Shown here one piece after another: positions 23,301-33,382 of a stretch of DNA of 64,000 bases. The translations under genes were made by a program, and so were the position numbers. Source of the DNA: Cercophora sp. LCS_1 (Eukaryota; Ascomycota; Sordariomycetes; Sordariales; Lasiosphaeriaceae); assembly GCA_036250225.1 (NCBI GenBank), contig JAPZLL010000006.1:1116001-1180000 (forward strand). Direction: 5' to 3'. The notes beneath the pieces were generated by a model, which was given only the letters and a program-made list of their open reading frames with translations, searched no databases and was not told the origin of the DNA. The first letter of the stretch is position 1; each line of letters opens with the position of its first letter.

Positions 23301-24556
23301 TAAATCTGGATCTTGCCATCGAAAAAGTGAAACAAAGTATGTAGGTATCCCCCAGGGTTGCAGTAGCTGTACACCTCTACATGAGGAGCATCCGACACCG
23401 AGGGCCCCTTGAGGAAGATAAACTCGGGGGACTCGACGTGCGTGACGTTGAAGATGTTTGACTTTTGCGTTTTGCAGCCAACATTCTCAAAGGCCCACGC
23501 GGCCATGTGTCCCCTGCCGTCGAAGACGATGCAAACCTCGGGGCTCCTGTTTGCAACAGCGATCAGGTGGTCCAGCGCAGCCGAGGCATCGTCGTTCTTA
23601 ACAGACACCCCATCCTGAACCGCCTGTTCTGTCGCTGCAGAGAGATCTCGCCCGTGTAGTATGTAGGCCCATCGTAAAGCTGGCCCATCAGAAACAGGCG
23701 TGCGACTTTGGATCGCCGCTGCCAGGTCCAGCTTCCCCCACAACTGCATATGTCCGTGACTATCCGACCCTGTCCACACGCGCAAAGTGTTATCCGCGCA
23801 GAATGTATACAGCACATTATCAATGGTCTGGTCAACATGGTGCGGTTTCCGCCACTGTATGTTGGTGACGGCGCCAGGATGGGAGAGGTAGACAAAGTCG
23901 AACCGCACCTCTCCAGCGCCATAGCTCAGCCTGCGCCAGACCTTGACCAGCCGGTCATACTGGCCGACCGAGGCTATATACGCCGAGTCGTAGGACAGAG
24001 TCGCTAGGCGAACAGAGTTCGCCAGCTCTTGGCGCCACGAGCATTCGGGGGTCGATGAAGTCTGGTACAGCTCGAGGGATGAATGCGCGATCAGCAGTTC
24101 TTCCGAGGCGCCCCACGAAAGGGATATCGAGGTCGAATCGTTCGAGTCTGATTCTTCTCGTTCGACGGCAAAGGAGGATTGTAATGCCCACTACATAATC
24201 AGCGCATGTTCAGCAGGGAGAGACAATGCATACCCTAAGCGCATCTTCGTCTTGACCAAAGGGCTTGTATATGCGCACAGCATCCCGGGTGCTGACAGCT
24301 ATCTTTCCCGAGGCCTCGTCGAAGGCGACAGCCTCCAGGGGTGTCTCGTCTTCATCGTAAACGGTCTGGAGGAGGGTGTCCGGTTCGCCGAGAATGGAGA
24401 AGGCATTGCCGGTAATGTAGGTCTGAGGTCAGGTCAGCATAAGCTCGGCAAAACATCAACTAACAAAAAACTTACGGTGACACGGCGAGAGTCCCAGTAG
24501 CCAGTTGCCAAAGCCTGGATCCGGGACTCTGGTTTCCCAGGCAGGACAGCTCTCAT
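20306..24556 (-). CDS. RAV1: RAVE complex subunit Rav1 (V-ATPase assembly regulator)
   Basis: Six exons, all phases consistent: complement(20306..20550, 20607..20850, 20904..21842, 21890..24190, 24234..24422, 24476..24556), giving 1332 residues. The first exon starts MRAVLPGKPESRIQALATGY, characteristic of Rav1/DMXL proteins. Exons 2-4 hold N-terminal WD40-type beta-propeller repeats (for example VKVWRR, LRVWTG, ISLWDC, LTIWGV). Exon 5 carries the Rav1p C-terminal alpha-solenoid, including REINWAYHSSSQDVLLDFV and LWRMANWSREQ. The last two exons end SLLDSFGF. Rav1 with Rav2 and Skp1 reassembles V1 with Vo on vacuole and endosome membranes after glucose readdition, so it controls organelle acidification. 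Introns are 43-56 bp. Confidence 0.95.
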
Positions 24557-25429
24557 CCTACCGGCGCAAGTTCAAGACAGCGGCCTGCCTGGAGCACATT
24601 TCGACGCGAACCCGCTACTAGGGCGCCCGTGAGAAGGTGTGGCGCAAATAGCAAAACGCTACTTGTCTATCGAATAGTACTCGAGCGTACAATGGGCGGC
24701 GTGTCGTTCGCTTGGTGAAGCTATGGCGGTCACCTGTTCTGGTATGCAAAATGGCCAATGTGGTGTGTTCGCGATGGCGCGGCTTTGGCGTTGGGCCCTG
24801 TCAACGATTGCCGGCCGGCAATTGCGTACGCGTATTTTACAGGCAACCGAAACTTACGACTCGGCCCTTTGCAGCTCCAAGGATCAAAGAACACTTAGAA
24901 TCTCCAGGACAGCGTGAGGGGGTAATTCAAACAGGAGGCAAATTCAAGTCACATCGTATATTGATCACACGCAACGTAACCCCACGGCACCTCCTTTGAC
25001 GGGTTACGGAGCCGAGTCCATTATCTGCAGGTTGCGAATTCGGCTACAGCGTATTCTTAGCGGCTTCAGCGGGGATCCCCTATGACGTTGGAGCTATGAT
25101 GGTGACCCCACGTTCTGCTTGCTGCGACAACTTTTGGTAGCGTACGTTAGGACTGATAGCTACGACGAAAATAGCGCCCAGCGATATGCAGAGGGAATTC
25201 CCAATACCCCGCAGATCGAAAAAATGGCTATCGCGACGCAGCTATCTTCAGCTCATGCAGACATGCAAGCCACATTCGAGTTGGGATATCGCGGGTGGTG
25301 AAGCAAAGATTTGCCTCCAGCCAACAGACGCGGGAACGCTATCTTCATTTCCCCGTCTTGGTATCATACAGAGGTGAGATAATACAAGTGCAACAGCACA
25401 TGGCGCCTCAGCCGCCGATTCTGGCACGA
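24557..25429. other. Intergenic region between RAV1 and COX11
   Basis: 0.87 kb upstream of RAV1 (5' end at 24556) and downstream of COX11 (3' end at 25430), both on the - strand. It should contain the RAV1 promoter and COX11 3' UTR. Short ORFs here have no recognisable content. Confidence 0.4.
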
Positions 25430-26345
25430 TTATGACACGTTTGGAACCCCCTTCAGTTTGCCATTGTCGTCGTATTTCGCCTCTGTGTCACTGTCAGCCC
25501 CATGTCGCACCCTGAGCGGTAAAACAAGGACTCACTGAAGAAGGTGTACGATAATGTCACTGTCTCAACACCCCTCATGTTCAGGTCGTTGAGCAGATCG
25601 GGATCCAGATAGAAGAAGACGGGCATGTCGACCGTCTCGCCGGCGTTTAGCCTCTGCTCCTCGAAGCAGAAGCACTGGATCTTGCTGAAGTAGGGGGCCA
25701 CCTGCGCCGGCGTCACGCTGTATGTTGCCACACCAATGATGTCCTTGTCGCTCTTGTTGGTCGCCGTGTAAAAGGCCAGCGCTGTCTCGCCGGGCAACAC
25801 GCGCACCTCTCTCTGCTGCGGGGTGAACTTCCACGGCAGCACGTCCGAGACGGACGAGCTGAATGTTACTCGGATGCGCTTTGCGTCCTTGACCGGCTTG
25901 AGTCGGCTGGCCAGATCAACGTCCTCGTCGCTTCCACCAGCGCCGTGGGCGCGTACCGGCTGTCCGCCCCATCCTATTGTTTGGCAGATCTGTTCAACGG
26001 TCAGGAGAGTTCCTCGTGGGGGAGTCTGGGGCTTCCTACCATCTTGTAGAATGGCACCGAGCCATACGAAAAGGCTACTGTCCCGAGAATGATGCTGATG
26101 GTATAGTACGCGACGGACCGGTTCCTCGTTTTGTACTGCTCCCGCATCTTGTCATACCGGTTGGGCTCGGTGTCGTTTGGGTGTTTCCATCTTCGGTGTT
26201 TCGTCTCGGACACGAACCGGCGGGCGCCGGCCTGGGCGTTTGCGCCGTGCTGCTGCCATTGAGTCTGGGCGCGGCGACAGGACGAATAGGTCCATTTCGC
26301 CGACCGGTCGAGCAGCCGTCGGCCGAATTGGGGTACTGAGTTCAT
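25430..26345 (-). CDS. COX11: Cytochrome c oxidase assembly protein Cox11 (copper chaperone)
   Basis: Model: complement(25430..25482, 25536..25989, 26040..26345), 270 residues, introns 50 and 53 bp. The N terminus is a basic mitochondrial targeting sequence. One transmembrane helix follows (about residues 80-98, AYYTISIILGTVAFSYGSVPFY), then ICQTIGWGG. The intermembrane-space domain contains the copper-binding CFCF motif in KIQCFCFEEQRL, DMPVFFYLDP and SYTFFKA. Cox11 delivers copper to the CuB site of Cox1 in complex IV. The last exon is tiny (53 nt) and ends GKLKGVPNVS. Confidence 0.96.
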
Positions 26346-26575
26346 GGTCGTCGACGATCTTGTCTTGGTGGGCTTCTGGTCTGCCAGTTCAAAAGCTCGA
26401 GCTGGCCGGGTGGGGCTAGCCGACAGAAGCTACCGCATCGCCAAGATGCACCCCTGTCACCGACATCGACTCCAACAAGACCAGAGAAAAGAATGCGTCT
26501 ATTTGGTCCAAGTGTATCTAAGACAGGAGATTTATGAGGCTATAAGAAATGACTATATGTTTCTAGGGGATTAGC

Positions 26576-27980
26576 TTAAGCCAATTGCTCATACTCTGGA
26601 AGCTCCCATCTGAAATCGGTGCTTCCGCCATTGACAAGCCTCATCATCAGACCATCAAGGTGCAGCATCGCAATCAGTCCCGCCACTGCCCTGCTCACCT
26701 CAACCGCCAACTTCGAGTTCGGCAAACCCTCACCAGCATTTCCAGCCTTTTGCACGCTCGTGATGAGTGGTCTCAACACAGCATCATACGCCTTCAACGC
26801 CGCCGGGATTCTCTCCCGCGCTATCTTCAGTTCCTCCTCGGAGAGCTCAACCCCAGCACGAAGACCACACCCTTTTGCAATCTCCCCCGCCAGGACATAC
26901 GCGCCCACCATAGCCATAGCAGTCCCCCATCCCGCAACAGACGGACAATACGCCGCATCGCCCAGCAAAGCAATCCGTCCCTTGGTCCACTTGTCAATCC
27001 TGACCTGTCCCATCTCAGCCGCATGCCAATCATCCGCCAGCTTACTCTCCACCACATCCCTCGCAAACCGCTCCTCCCTCCATCCAACACCTCTGAAATG
27101 CTCCACAACGGCCCTCTTTTGGTCGGAAACACTCCCCTCCCTAACCGCCGTTAAAACCGGGTGTCCCTCCTCCAGTCCGCCGGTGATATAATACGCCCTG
27201 ACACAATCCTCCCTATCCATCCTTGATCCCAACAACCTCCGTCCAGGCGCCGCAAACACCGTGAATTCATTCGTATCGCCCTCCTCCCTTGGGACCGTAG
27301 CCCTATCTTCATCAATCCCATCCCACATTGTCAAGCCCATGGAACTCACCAAGCAATAACCCCTCCCACACCCTTAAACCCTCCCCTCCCAAAAAATCCC
27401 CCCCTCGTCCTCGAATTGGCTCCATCACACCCAACCACCACATCAAAAACCTCCTGTCCGCCATCCTCCCACGTAACAACAACCCCCTCTTTCGTCTCTT
27501 CCATATCCCTAACCACACACCCATACTTTACTTTAACACCTCTTTTTTCCAACAACCCACCTAGAATATCACATAAATCCCCTCTCATAATCTCAAACTC
27601 GCTTGTTACGCTCCCGTCACCACGTCCGTCCCGTTTGGTTTTGAAAAACGCCCGACGACGCCCAGAGGCATCGACGATCAAGGTACCTGGTTCCGGGGGG
27701 CGTTTGGCGCGGACGAGGGACTCGATGCCCATTTTGCGCATCACCGAAACGCCGTAGCCGCGGAGGTCGACTTGTTGACCTGTGTTGCGGGCAAAGGGGG
27801 AGCGTTCGGCGAGGGTGATGGAGGTGAGAGGGGAGAGCCACTTTGTTCGTTAGCCAGATGGATACTGGAGACACTACTACTATGAGGAGAAGGTGGTGCG
27901 GTGAGGGAAGGGAATAGTACATAAGCCAGCGAGGGACCGGCGATGCCAGCGCCTATGATGAGGGTTTTGAGTTGAGGCAT
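26576..27980 (-). CDS. FAD-dependent monooxygenase (PHBH/TetX-like fold), substrate unknown
   Basis: Model: complement(26576..27302, 27350..27840, 27921..27980), 425 residues. The 80-bp first intron ends in CTAACGAACAAAG and the 47-bp second intron has a GTGAGT donor. Both joins restore family motifs (PSLAY+WLSPL; GVIAW+ATVPREEGD). Seen: dinucleotide-binding GAGIAG (residues 10-15), the second flavin motif GCDGANSRTR, and the GD motif GRIALLGDAAYCPSVAGWGTA. Such enzymes hydroxylate aromatic or polyketide substrates using NAD(P)H. Nothing here identifies the substrate. It lies next to a second flavoenzyme on the same strand, but no synthase gene is present to make a biosynthetic cluster. Residues after the third motif are typical and the gene looks intact. 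Confidence 0.85.
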
Positions 27981-28343
27981 GGTGTTGTTGATTTAGATGG
28001 GCTGTAGATGGATGGGCTGTGGTGGACGGCGATGGATGGTTGGGTAGACCAGACAATAATGGACTGTAGATGAGTTTCTGGACTACTCAGTGGACTACTT
28101 ATTGAGTGGTAATGATACCTGATATATACCATCGTCATGTTGTAGGCTGGTGTAAGCGGTCAGGATTCGGCCGAGGGTATCGGCCGAGAATGACACCTCC
28201 CGTGACGAACAACCCGACGAAACCGAGCAGACCGCGCGGCTTCGGCAAATTCAAGAAATTGATCCCAAAACAATGTGTACTCATGATTTCTGACGCCTAA
28301 CAAACTGATAATCCGCCGATACGCCCAACATGCTTCGTTTCAT
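27981..28343. promoter_or_regulatory. Promoter region of the monooxygenase / 3' end of the amine-oxidase-like gene
   Basis: A 363-bp gap with TGGATGGGCTGT-type short direct repeats at 27990-28070 immediately upstream of the monooxygenase ATG. No coding signal. Confidence 0.4.
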
Positions 28344-30026
28344 TCATTCCTTTTTTTCATGCAATCTCCCATTCTGAATCCCGGCAGCCCCGTTGACACG
28401 CGAGACCAATCGCTGTGTCGTCTTTCGAGTGAGACCGGCCACCAACCGTCCGGTGACCCAGTCGATAATGCTAATGATGAAAAACTGTATAAGCCAGATC
28501 CACAGCCTCAGGATATAATCCGCCAGTCCGAGTCGTGGTTTCCTGCCCCTGCTGTATGTCGAATCCTTGAACTCGAACGGGATCCTCGCGCCGAGATGTT
28601 CCTTGGCTACAAACAGACCGCTGCTGAAGCCGTCTTCGTGGAAGCCGTATTTGGTCCATGCACCCGCGTAGCTGATGCCGCGCTTGTTCTGAATCTCCGG
28701 GAGACGCTTCTGCGCTCGGATAGCGGCTGGTGTGTATAACGGATGTCGGTACGTGTACCGTCCCTGGACCTTGGCCGGGTCGGGCTCGTGTAGCGGGTTG
28801 AGGGTGACGAGGACATCACCGAGGGCATCCCGGGGGATGTGCTGCAGGATGTTCATGTTGTATGTCAGACACACCTGGTCGACGTTGCCTTTGCCTGTCA
28901 GGAGGGAAGATGCCGTCATGTAGTTCCAGCTCGACCACGCCTCACGGGATTCAGGCATGAGCGAGAGGTCCGAGTGGAGGACGGCAATGTTTTCTGACGT
29001 CTGGAAACTCGACATGATGTCGTGTTCCTCTTCTGTTGCTGAATCGCGGATGATTGAGTATGCTTGGTCGCCGTGGGTGGCGAGAATGACATGGTCAAAC
29101 ACCTCGGAGCGGCCTCCTTCCGTGTGAAGGCGCACTCGCCCGTCGGGTTCGTTGGTGAGCTTTGTCACTTTGGTGTTTAGAAGCAAGTGATTAGAGGGGA
29201 AACCCCTCATGACCCTGTCGATGTACGCCTTGGAACCGGTTGAGATGGTGCGCCATTCCGGCCTCGCAGAGACTGTGTTGAGAAGATGATGGTTCCAGCT
29301 GATATTATGGTCAGCTTGGATCATACGCCCCACGGAGGAACTTACAGGAACCGGATCAGTGTCACAGCGGGAAACGCCAGCGAGCACTTGTCAGGGCTGG
29401 TACTCCACACTGCCGCTGTCATAGGGAGGAGATAGTTGTCCCGAAACGCGTCAGAGTAGCCATTCCTGTCGAGATACTCGCCAATCGTCTCCTCGGATCG
29501 ATCAACGCCCTTTCCCTTCGGTCCGGCCTCCTCATCCCTCAGCACATTCAGAGCATACTGATTGAACCGGATGATGTCGAAAATCATTCGCCACATCCTG
29601 GGTGAGAAGATGTTCCCGCGCTGGCAGAAAACAGAGCTCAGACTCGCACCGGCCCACTCAAATAGCCCCTGATCCCGAGAAACAGCAAACGTCATCTCGG
29701 TGGCAGCCGTAGGGACCCCAATCTTGTTGAGGAAGTTGATAAAGTTGGCTGTCATACATGTTAGCAACACCCAGGAATCCCACGTGTTTACAGTACATAC
29801 GATATGTCGCCGTGTTCATAACAATGAAGCCGGTGTCCACCAGCGTCTTGTATTTGCCATGGGAAAACTCGACCGTGTTCGTGTGCCCCCCGAGCCGGTC
29901 GGCGGCCTCGTAGAGATAGACATCGTGAGGACTGCGATTCAACGCCCACAGCGCTGCGATTCCAGCGCAGCCACTGCCCACCACGGCCACCTTCTTCCTG
30001 GGGAACCGGTTAACGGGCCGGGACAT
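28344..30026 (-). CDS. FAD/NAD(P)-binding amine-oxidase-like protein
   Basis: Model: complement(28344..29298, 29346..29748, 29801..30026), 527 residues, introns 47 and 52 bp with GTAAGT/GTATGT donors and TGACC/CTAAC branches. N-terminal VAVVGSGCAGIAAL (GxGxxG) and EAADRLGGHTNTVE form the FAD-binding site of the flavin amine-oxidase superfamily; DTGFIVMNTATYPNF follows. The C terminus has a hydrophobic stretch (LWIWLIQFFIISIIDWV) suggesting membrane attachment. The family corresponds to the predicted NAD/FAD-binding proteins of COG2907, which in bacteria often neighbour cyclopropane-fatty-acid synthases. No such gene is next to it here. The reaction is unknown. Confidence 0.85.
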
Positions 30027-31213
30027 GGATGTGACTGTGACATGCAGTATGAAATTCCACAATATCGAAACAAGAGAGCCGAACTCCGGCCTCCTCAACA
30101 CACAACACAGATGCCGACAACCGCACACACGGTCATGAGTGCAGCAAGCGGCGGGGTGATTGAAAGCACGCGAGCAAGTAAGAAATATGTCGGTGTATGT
30201 GTGTGTGCGACAGAGAGGAAAGTCGCTGGATGCAAGACGTGCGAGATATATCCAATCCAGTTTGGCATTCGTCAGGTCATTGGCTCGAAGAGTGGCTCCT
30301 CTTCCCACCTCGCACTGCATGGCAGCGACGACAATGGGCGGAGCTACGATCAGCGGGCCGCCCTGCGACACCGTGCAGCGAGACTCGGCCGGCCTGTTCA
30401 GGCTTGTCCTGCTTTCGACCAGAGGCATGCACAAGCTGGTGCCATCGCAGCTGAGCCTGGCCATTGGGATTCGACGAGACAGTGAGACATGGAGTCGACT
30501 TACATGGGCTCATCATCCGGGAACTGTTGTTCGCTCATCTTGGCGCCAGATAGGGTAGGCCTGGGCTGTTGGCGCGCAGGACAAGGACAGACGTGGCAGA
30601 TATGACGACGGGGAAAAAAAACTGAGGCAATTGCAGGAGAAGCGATTGGGGAGGGAGAAAGTTAGCGAGGAAAAGAGACAACCAGCAATTGAAACATGTG
30701 GTGGTTTTGCTGTTTGGATCGATCGCCGGGTCTTTGCGTTTCCGTCTCCAGGACTCGGACCTTTGCTTCTCTCCCTCTCTTGTCAAGGCATTGGAACGCA
30801 ACGCGCCAGCGCGATGGCTTGCCCTAGCATGACTTTTGCTATGGGGCTCTCTCCATTTTCATCCCGACACTTGCTTGGCGGAGTTTTTTATCTTGAGATG
30901 AACAAGACGGTGAGCCGATGGAGAAGAGGATCCCGATGAGCACGAAATCGAACCTGGTCTCAATCTGGCAGCCAGATCCGACAGGGGTGTTGCCAGCCAC
31001 GTCGCATCGTGCCCAACTCTCTCGGCCCTGCAACGGCTTGAGAACCCGGCAGGGCGAGTTGCTTGTTGACTGGACAAACTTTTAGCAGTTCAGGTTGTTG
31101 GTTGTATTGCTTGGAGGACGTGGGAAGTGGTGGAGGTTCCAGTGTAGAGTGAGGCGATAACATAGGTACGGGTTACGGCCCAAACTTCCATCAATCAGCA
31201 CTAAACAGTGTTA
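30027..31213. other. Intergenic region upstream of the amine-oxidase-like gene
   Basis: 1.19 kb between the - strand gene's start and the tRNA gene. Short frames in several phases overlap one another and show no motif. It probably holds the - strand promoter. Confidence 0.4.
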
Positions 31214-31312
31214 GTCACTTTGGCGGAGTGGTTAACGCGCTGCCCTGCTAATCCTCGGATAGCATGTTAGGCAGTTCCTTCGGGAGCGTAGGTTCGAATC
31301 CTACAGGTGACG
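31214..31312 (+). tRNA. tRNA-Ser(GCT) with an 18-nt intron
   Basis: A cloverleaf can be drawn by eye: acceptor GTCACTT/AGGTGAC with discriminator G, D arm around GCGGAGTGGTTAACGC, and anticodon stem CTGCC/GGCAG with loop CTGCTAA (anticodon GCT). The 18-nt intron sits directly 3' of the anticodon loop base next to the anticodon, the canonical nuclear position. A class-II long variable arm (TTCCTTCGGGAGC) and T arm GTAGG-TTCGAAT-CCTAC follow. A Pol III terminator TTCTTTTT begins at about 31313. Confidence 0.95.
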
Positions 31313-32333
31313 TTCTTTTTGACTTCGGGCACAAGTCCACCTATTGGTCAAGTCTCCTTTTTCGAGGTCTCGGAAGGTTGTGGTGGGTTGACTTTTTTCA
31401 TTCCATTGGACACAGTGTTGGAAGAAAGTGATGGAGTTGGGCTTTGCTTTTGAAGGAATTCGCCCCTCAAGACCACTACCCTTCACCAGGACGAAGCACG
31501 CTGCTTTGGAACTGACACAACTGGACGAAGATGTCAACTTGAAGTCAGTTTAGTTTCTCATGACTTCGTCGACATTGACAGTCAAGTTGTTCTTCCAGTT
31601 TACGTCGACATGTGGCTCGATGAGCAGCACTGGGGCTTGTCAGACACGCAAGAAGCGACGGGACTGAGGACAAGCCTCGTCACCAAGTCCTGGTGCCTGA
31701 TCAAACACACATTTCTGCCGAGTCACCAAGTCATACCAATGCGTTGCAGATACATATCGTCACAGGTGTGGTGCAGGAAATGTCGAGGCCAAACGGGATT
31801 GCAGACTCATTGAAGCCGAAGCAACTAGTAAGCAATTCTTGAGGTGCCTTTTACTCTGCCCGGTTAATACAACTCGATGTCCATGGAGAGATTGAAGACA
31901 TCAAGCCTAAATTCTGCGTCCCCGGGGGTTCAACTTTCATAATGAAGAAAAAGAAAAAGAAGAACCGTCAAGAAGCCCGCAAAAATTCGGGTGTAAAATA
32001 CTCTTCCCTCTCCCGCGCACGTGCCACAGAAGTGGGGTCGCATGATCGCCCTCATTCGTCAGCCGGGCTGAGCTACGCAGCTCGTGAGTGGGTTGCGGCG
32101 CGGCGATCCCAGCATGCCGGAGACCGACCAAAACGAACGACGTCTGCCCGCTTGCGTTGCCTTGCCTTGACTTGCAGCCAAAGACTCAAACAACCACTCA
32201 ACCCGCCCCCCCCATCATCACCAACCAACCACGTCAGCCATTTCCCGACCCCAAAAAAAACCAACAACTATTCCATCCCACGATCACGATCGAAACGAGG
32301 AAGGCTACATCACCGAAAAGAAAACCGCCCACC
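31313..32333. other. Intergenic region upstream of VTI1
   Basis: About 1 kb holding the tRNA terminator and the presumed VTI1 promoter, with a CCCGCCCCCCC-rich and CAACCAACCA-rich leader just before ATG 32334. The in-frame ATG at 32088 was rejected as the start because the intervening translation is low complexity. Confidence 0.45.
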
Positions 32334-33095
32334 ATGTCCTCCAACCCACTCGACACCGAAGCCGGCACAGAGCTCTTCAGCTCCTACGAAGCCGAATACA
32401 AGCTCGTCCAAGCAGACCTCACCCAAAAACTCGACCAAATCCCCGACCTCTCGGGCGAACCTCGCAAAGCCGCTTTGTCAAGCGCAGAGCGCGCCCTCGA
32501 CGAAGCCCGCGAGCTCCTCGACCAGATGCAGCTGGAGAAGCAAAACGTTCCCTCGGCATCCCGCACCAAGCTGAACCAGCGCCTGCGCAACTACACGAGC
32601 GACATCGACGGGTACAAGCGGCGCATCCAGTCTCTCGCAACGGACCGCGCGGCGCTCTTCAACGGCGGACGATACCGCGACAACCCGGCCGGCGGCGCGG
32701 GCGGGCCGTCGGACGTGCAGCTCGAGCAACGGCAGCAGTTGCTGAACGGGACGGATCGGCTGGATCGGAGCACGCAGCGGTTGCGGGCGAGCCAGGCGCT
32801 TGCGAACGAGACCGAGGCCATTGGCGCCAGTACGTTGGCGGATTTGCATCGCCAGAGAGAAACGATTCAGCATACGACCGATGTGTTGCTGGAGAGCGAG
32901 GGCTATGTCGACCGGAGCGTCAAGACGCTGAGGGGCATGGCGCGTAGGTACTGTTTCCCCTTTTGCGAAACCTATCAGGGGGTGGGAGTGCTAACGGAGT
33001 GAGATAGGATGGCTACGAATCGGATAATTACGATTGCGATTATTACGATTCTGGTGTTGTTGATTTTTGCGGTTATTTTCAGCAAGTTCCGATGA
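32334..33095 (+). CDS. VTI1: Vesicle SNARE Vti1
   Basis: Model: join(32334..32947, 33008..33095), 233 residues. The 60-bp intron splits the final linker and transmembrane helix from the SNARE motif. Residues 1-110 form the Habc-like N-terminal bundle (ELFSSYEAEYKLVQADLTQKL). Residues about 135-200 form the Qb-SNARE heptads (LNGTDRLDRSTQRLRASQALANE), whose zero layer should be a glutamine. The C-terminal anchor is IITIAIITILVLLIFAVIF followed by SKFR. Vti1 works in Golgi-endosome-vacuole and intra-Golgi fusion with several partner SNAREs and is recycled by the Sec17 encoded in this window. Confidence 0.95.
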
Positions 33096-33382
33096 GTGTC
33101 AGTGTGAAAGCGAGCGTTCCCTGATTCGATTCGATTCCTGGAGTTTTGTGGCGTTGTTGTTCGAGGGATAATGTAGACCATGATTCATTCCAGAAGAGCT
33201 CATCCGTTTTTGCTGCAAGTGTTGCGTTTGAGATGCCAGCGTTGGCTGCAGAAGGTCACTGGTACCAACGGGGGTGTTACTCGACTGGGTTAGTTCCGTA
33301 TACCACATGTATAGTGCAATGATATCTCTGGCCGACAGGGAATCAAATAAACTCCAACAAGGATAACTTAACCACAACCTGT

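Noticed and set aside
26576..30026. Secondary-metabolite gene cluster
   Set aside because: Two flavoenzymes only; no PKS, NRPS, terpene synthase, P450 or pathway regulator in the surrounding sequence.
32088..32333. 82-residue N-terminal extension of Vti1
   Set aside because: Low-complexity Pro/Thr/Asn sequence; the conserved protein begins at ATG 32334.
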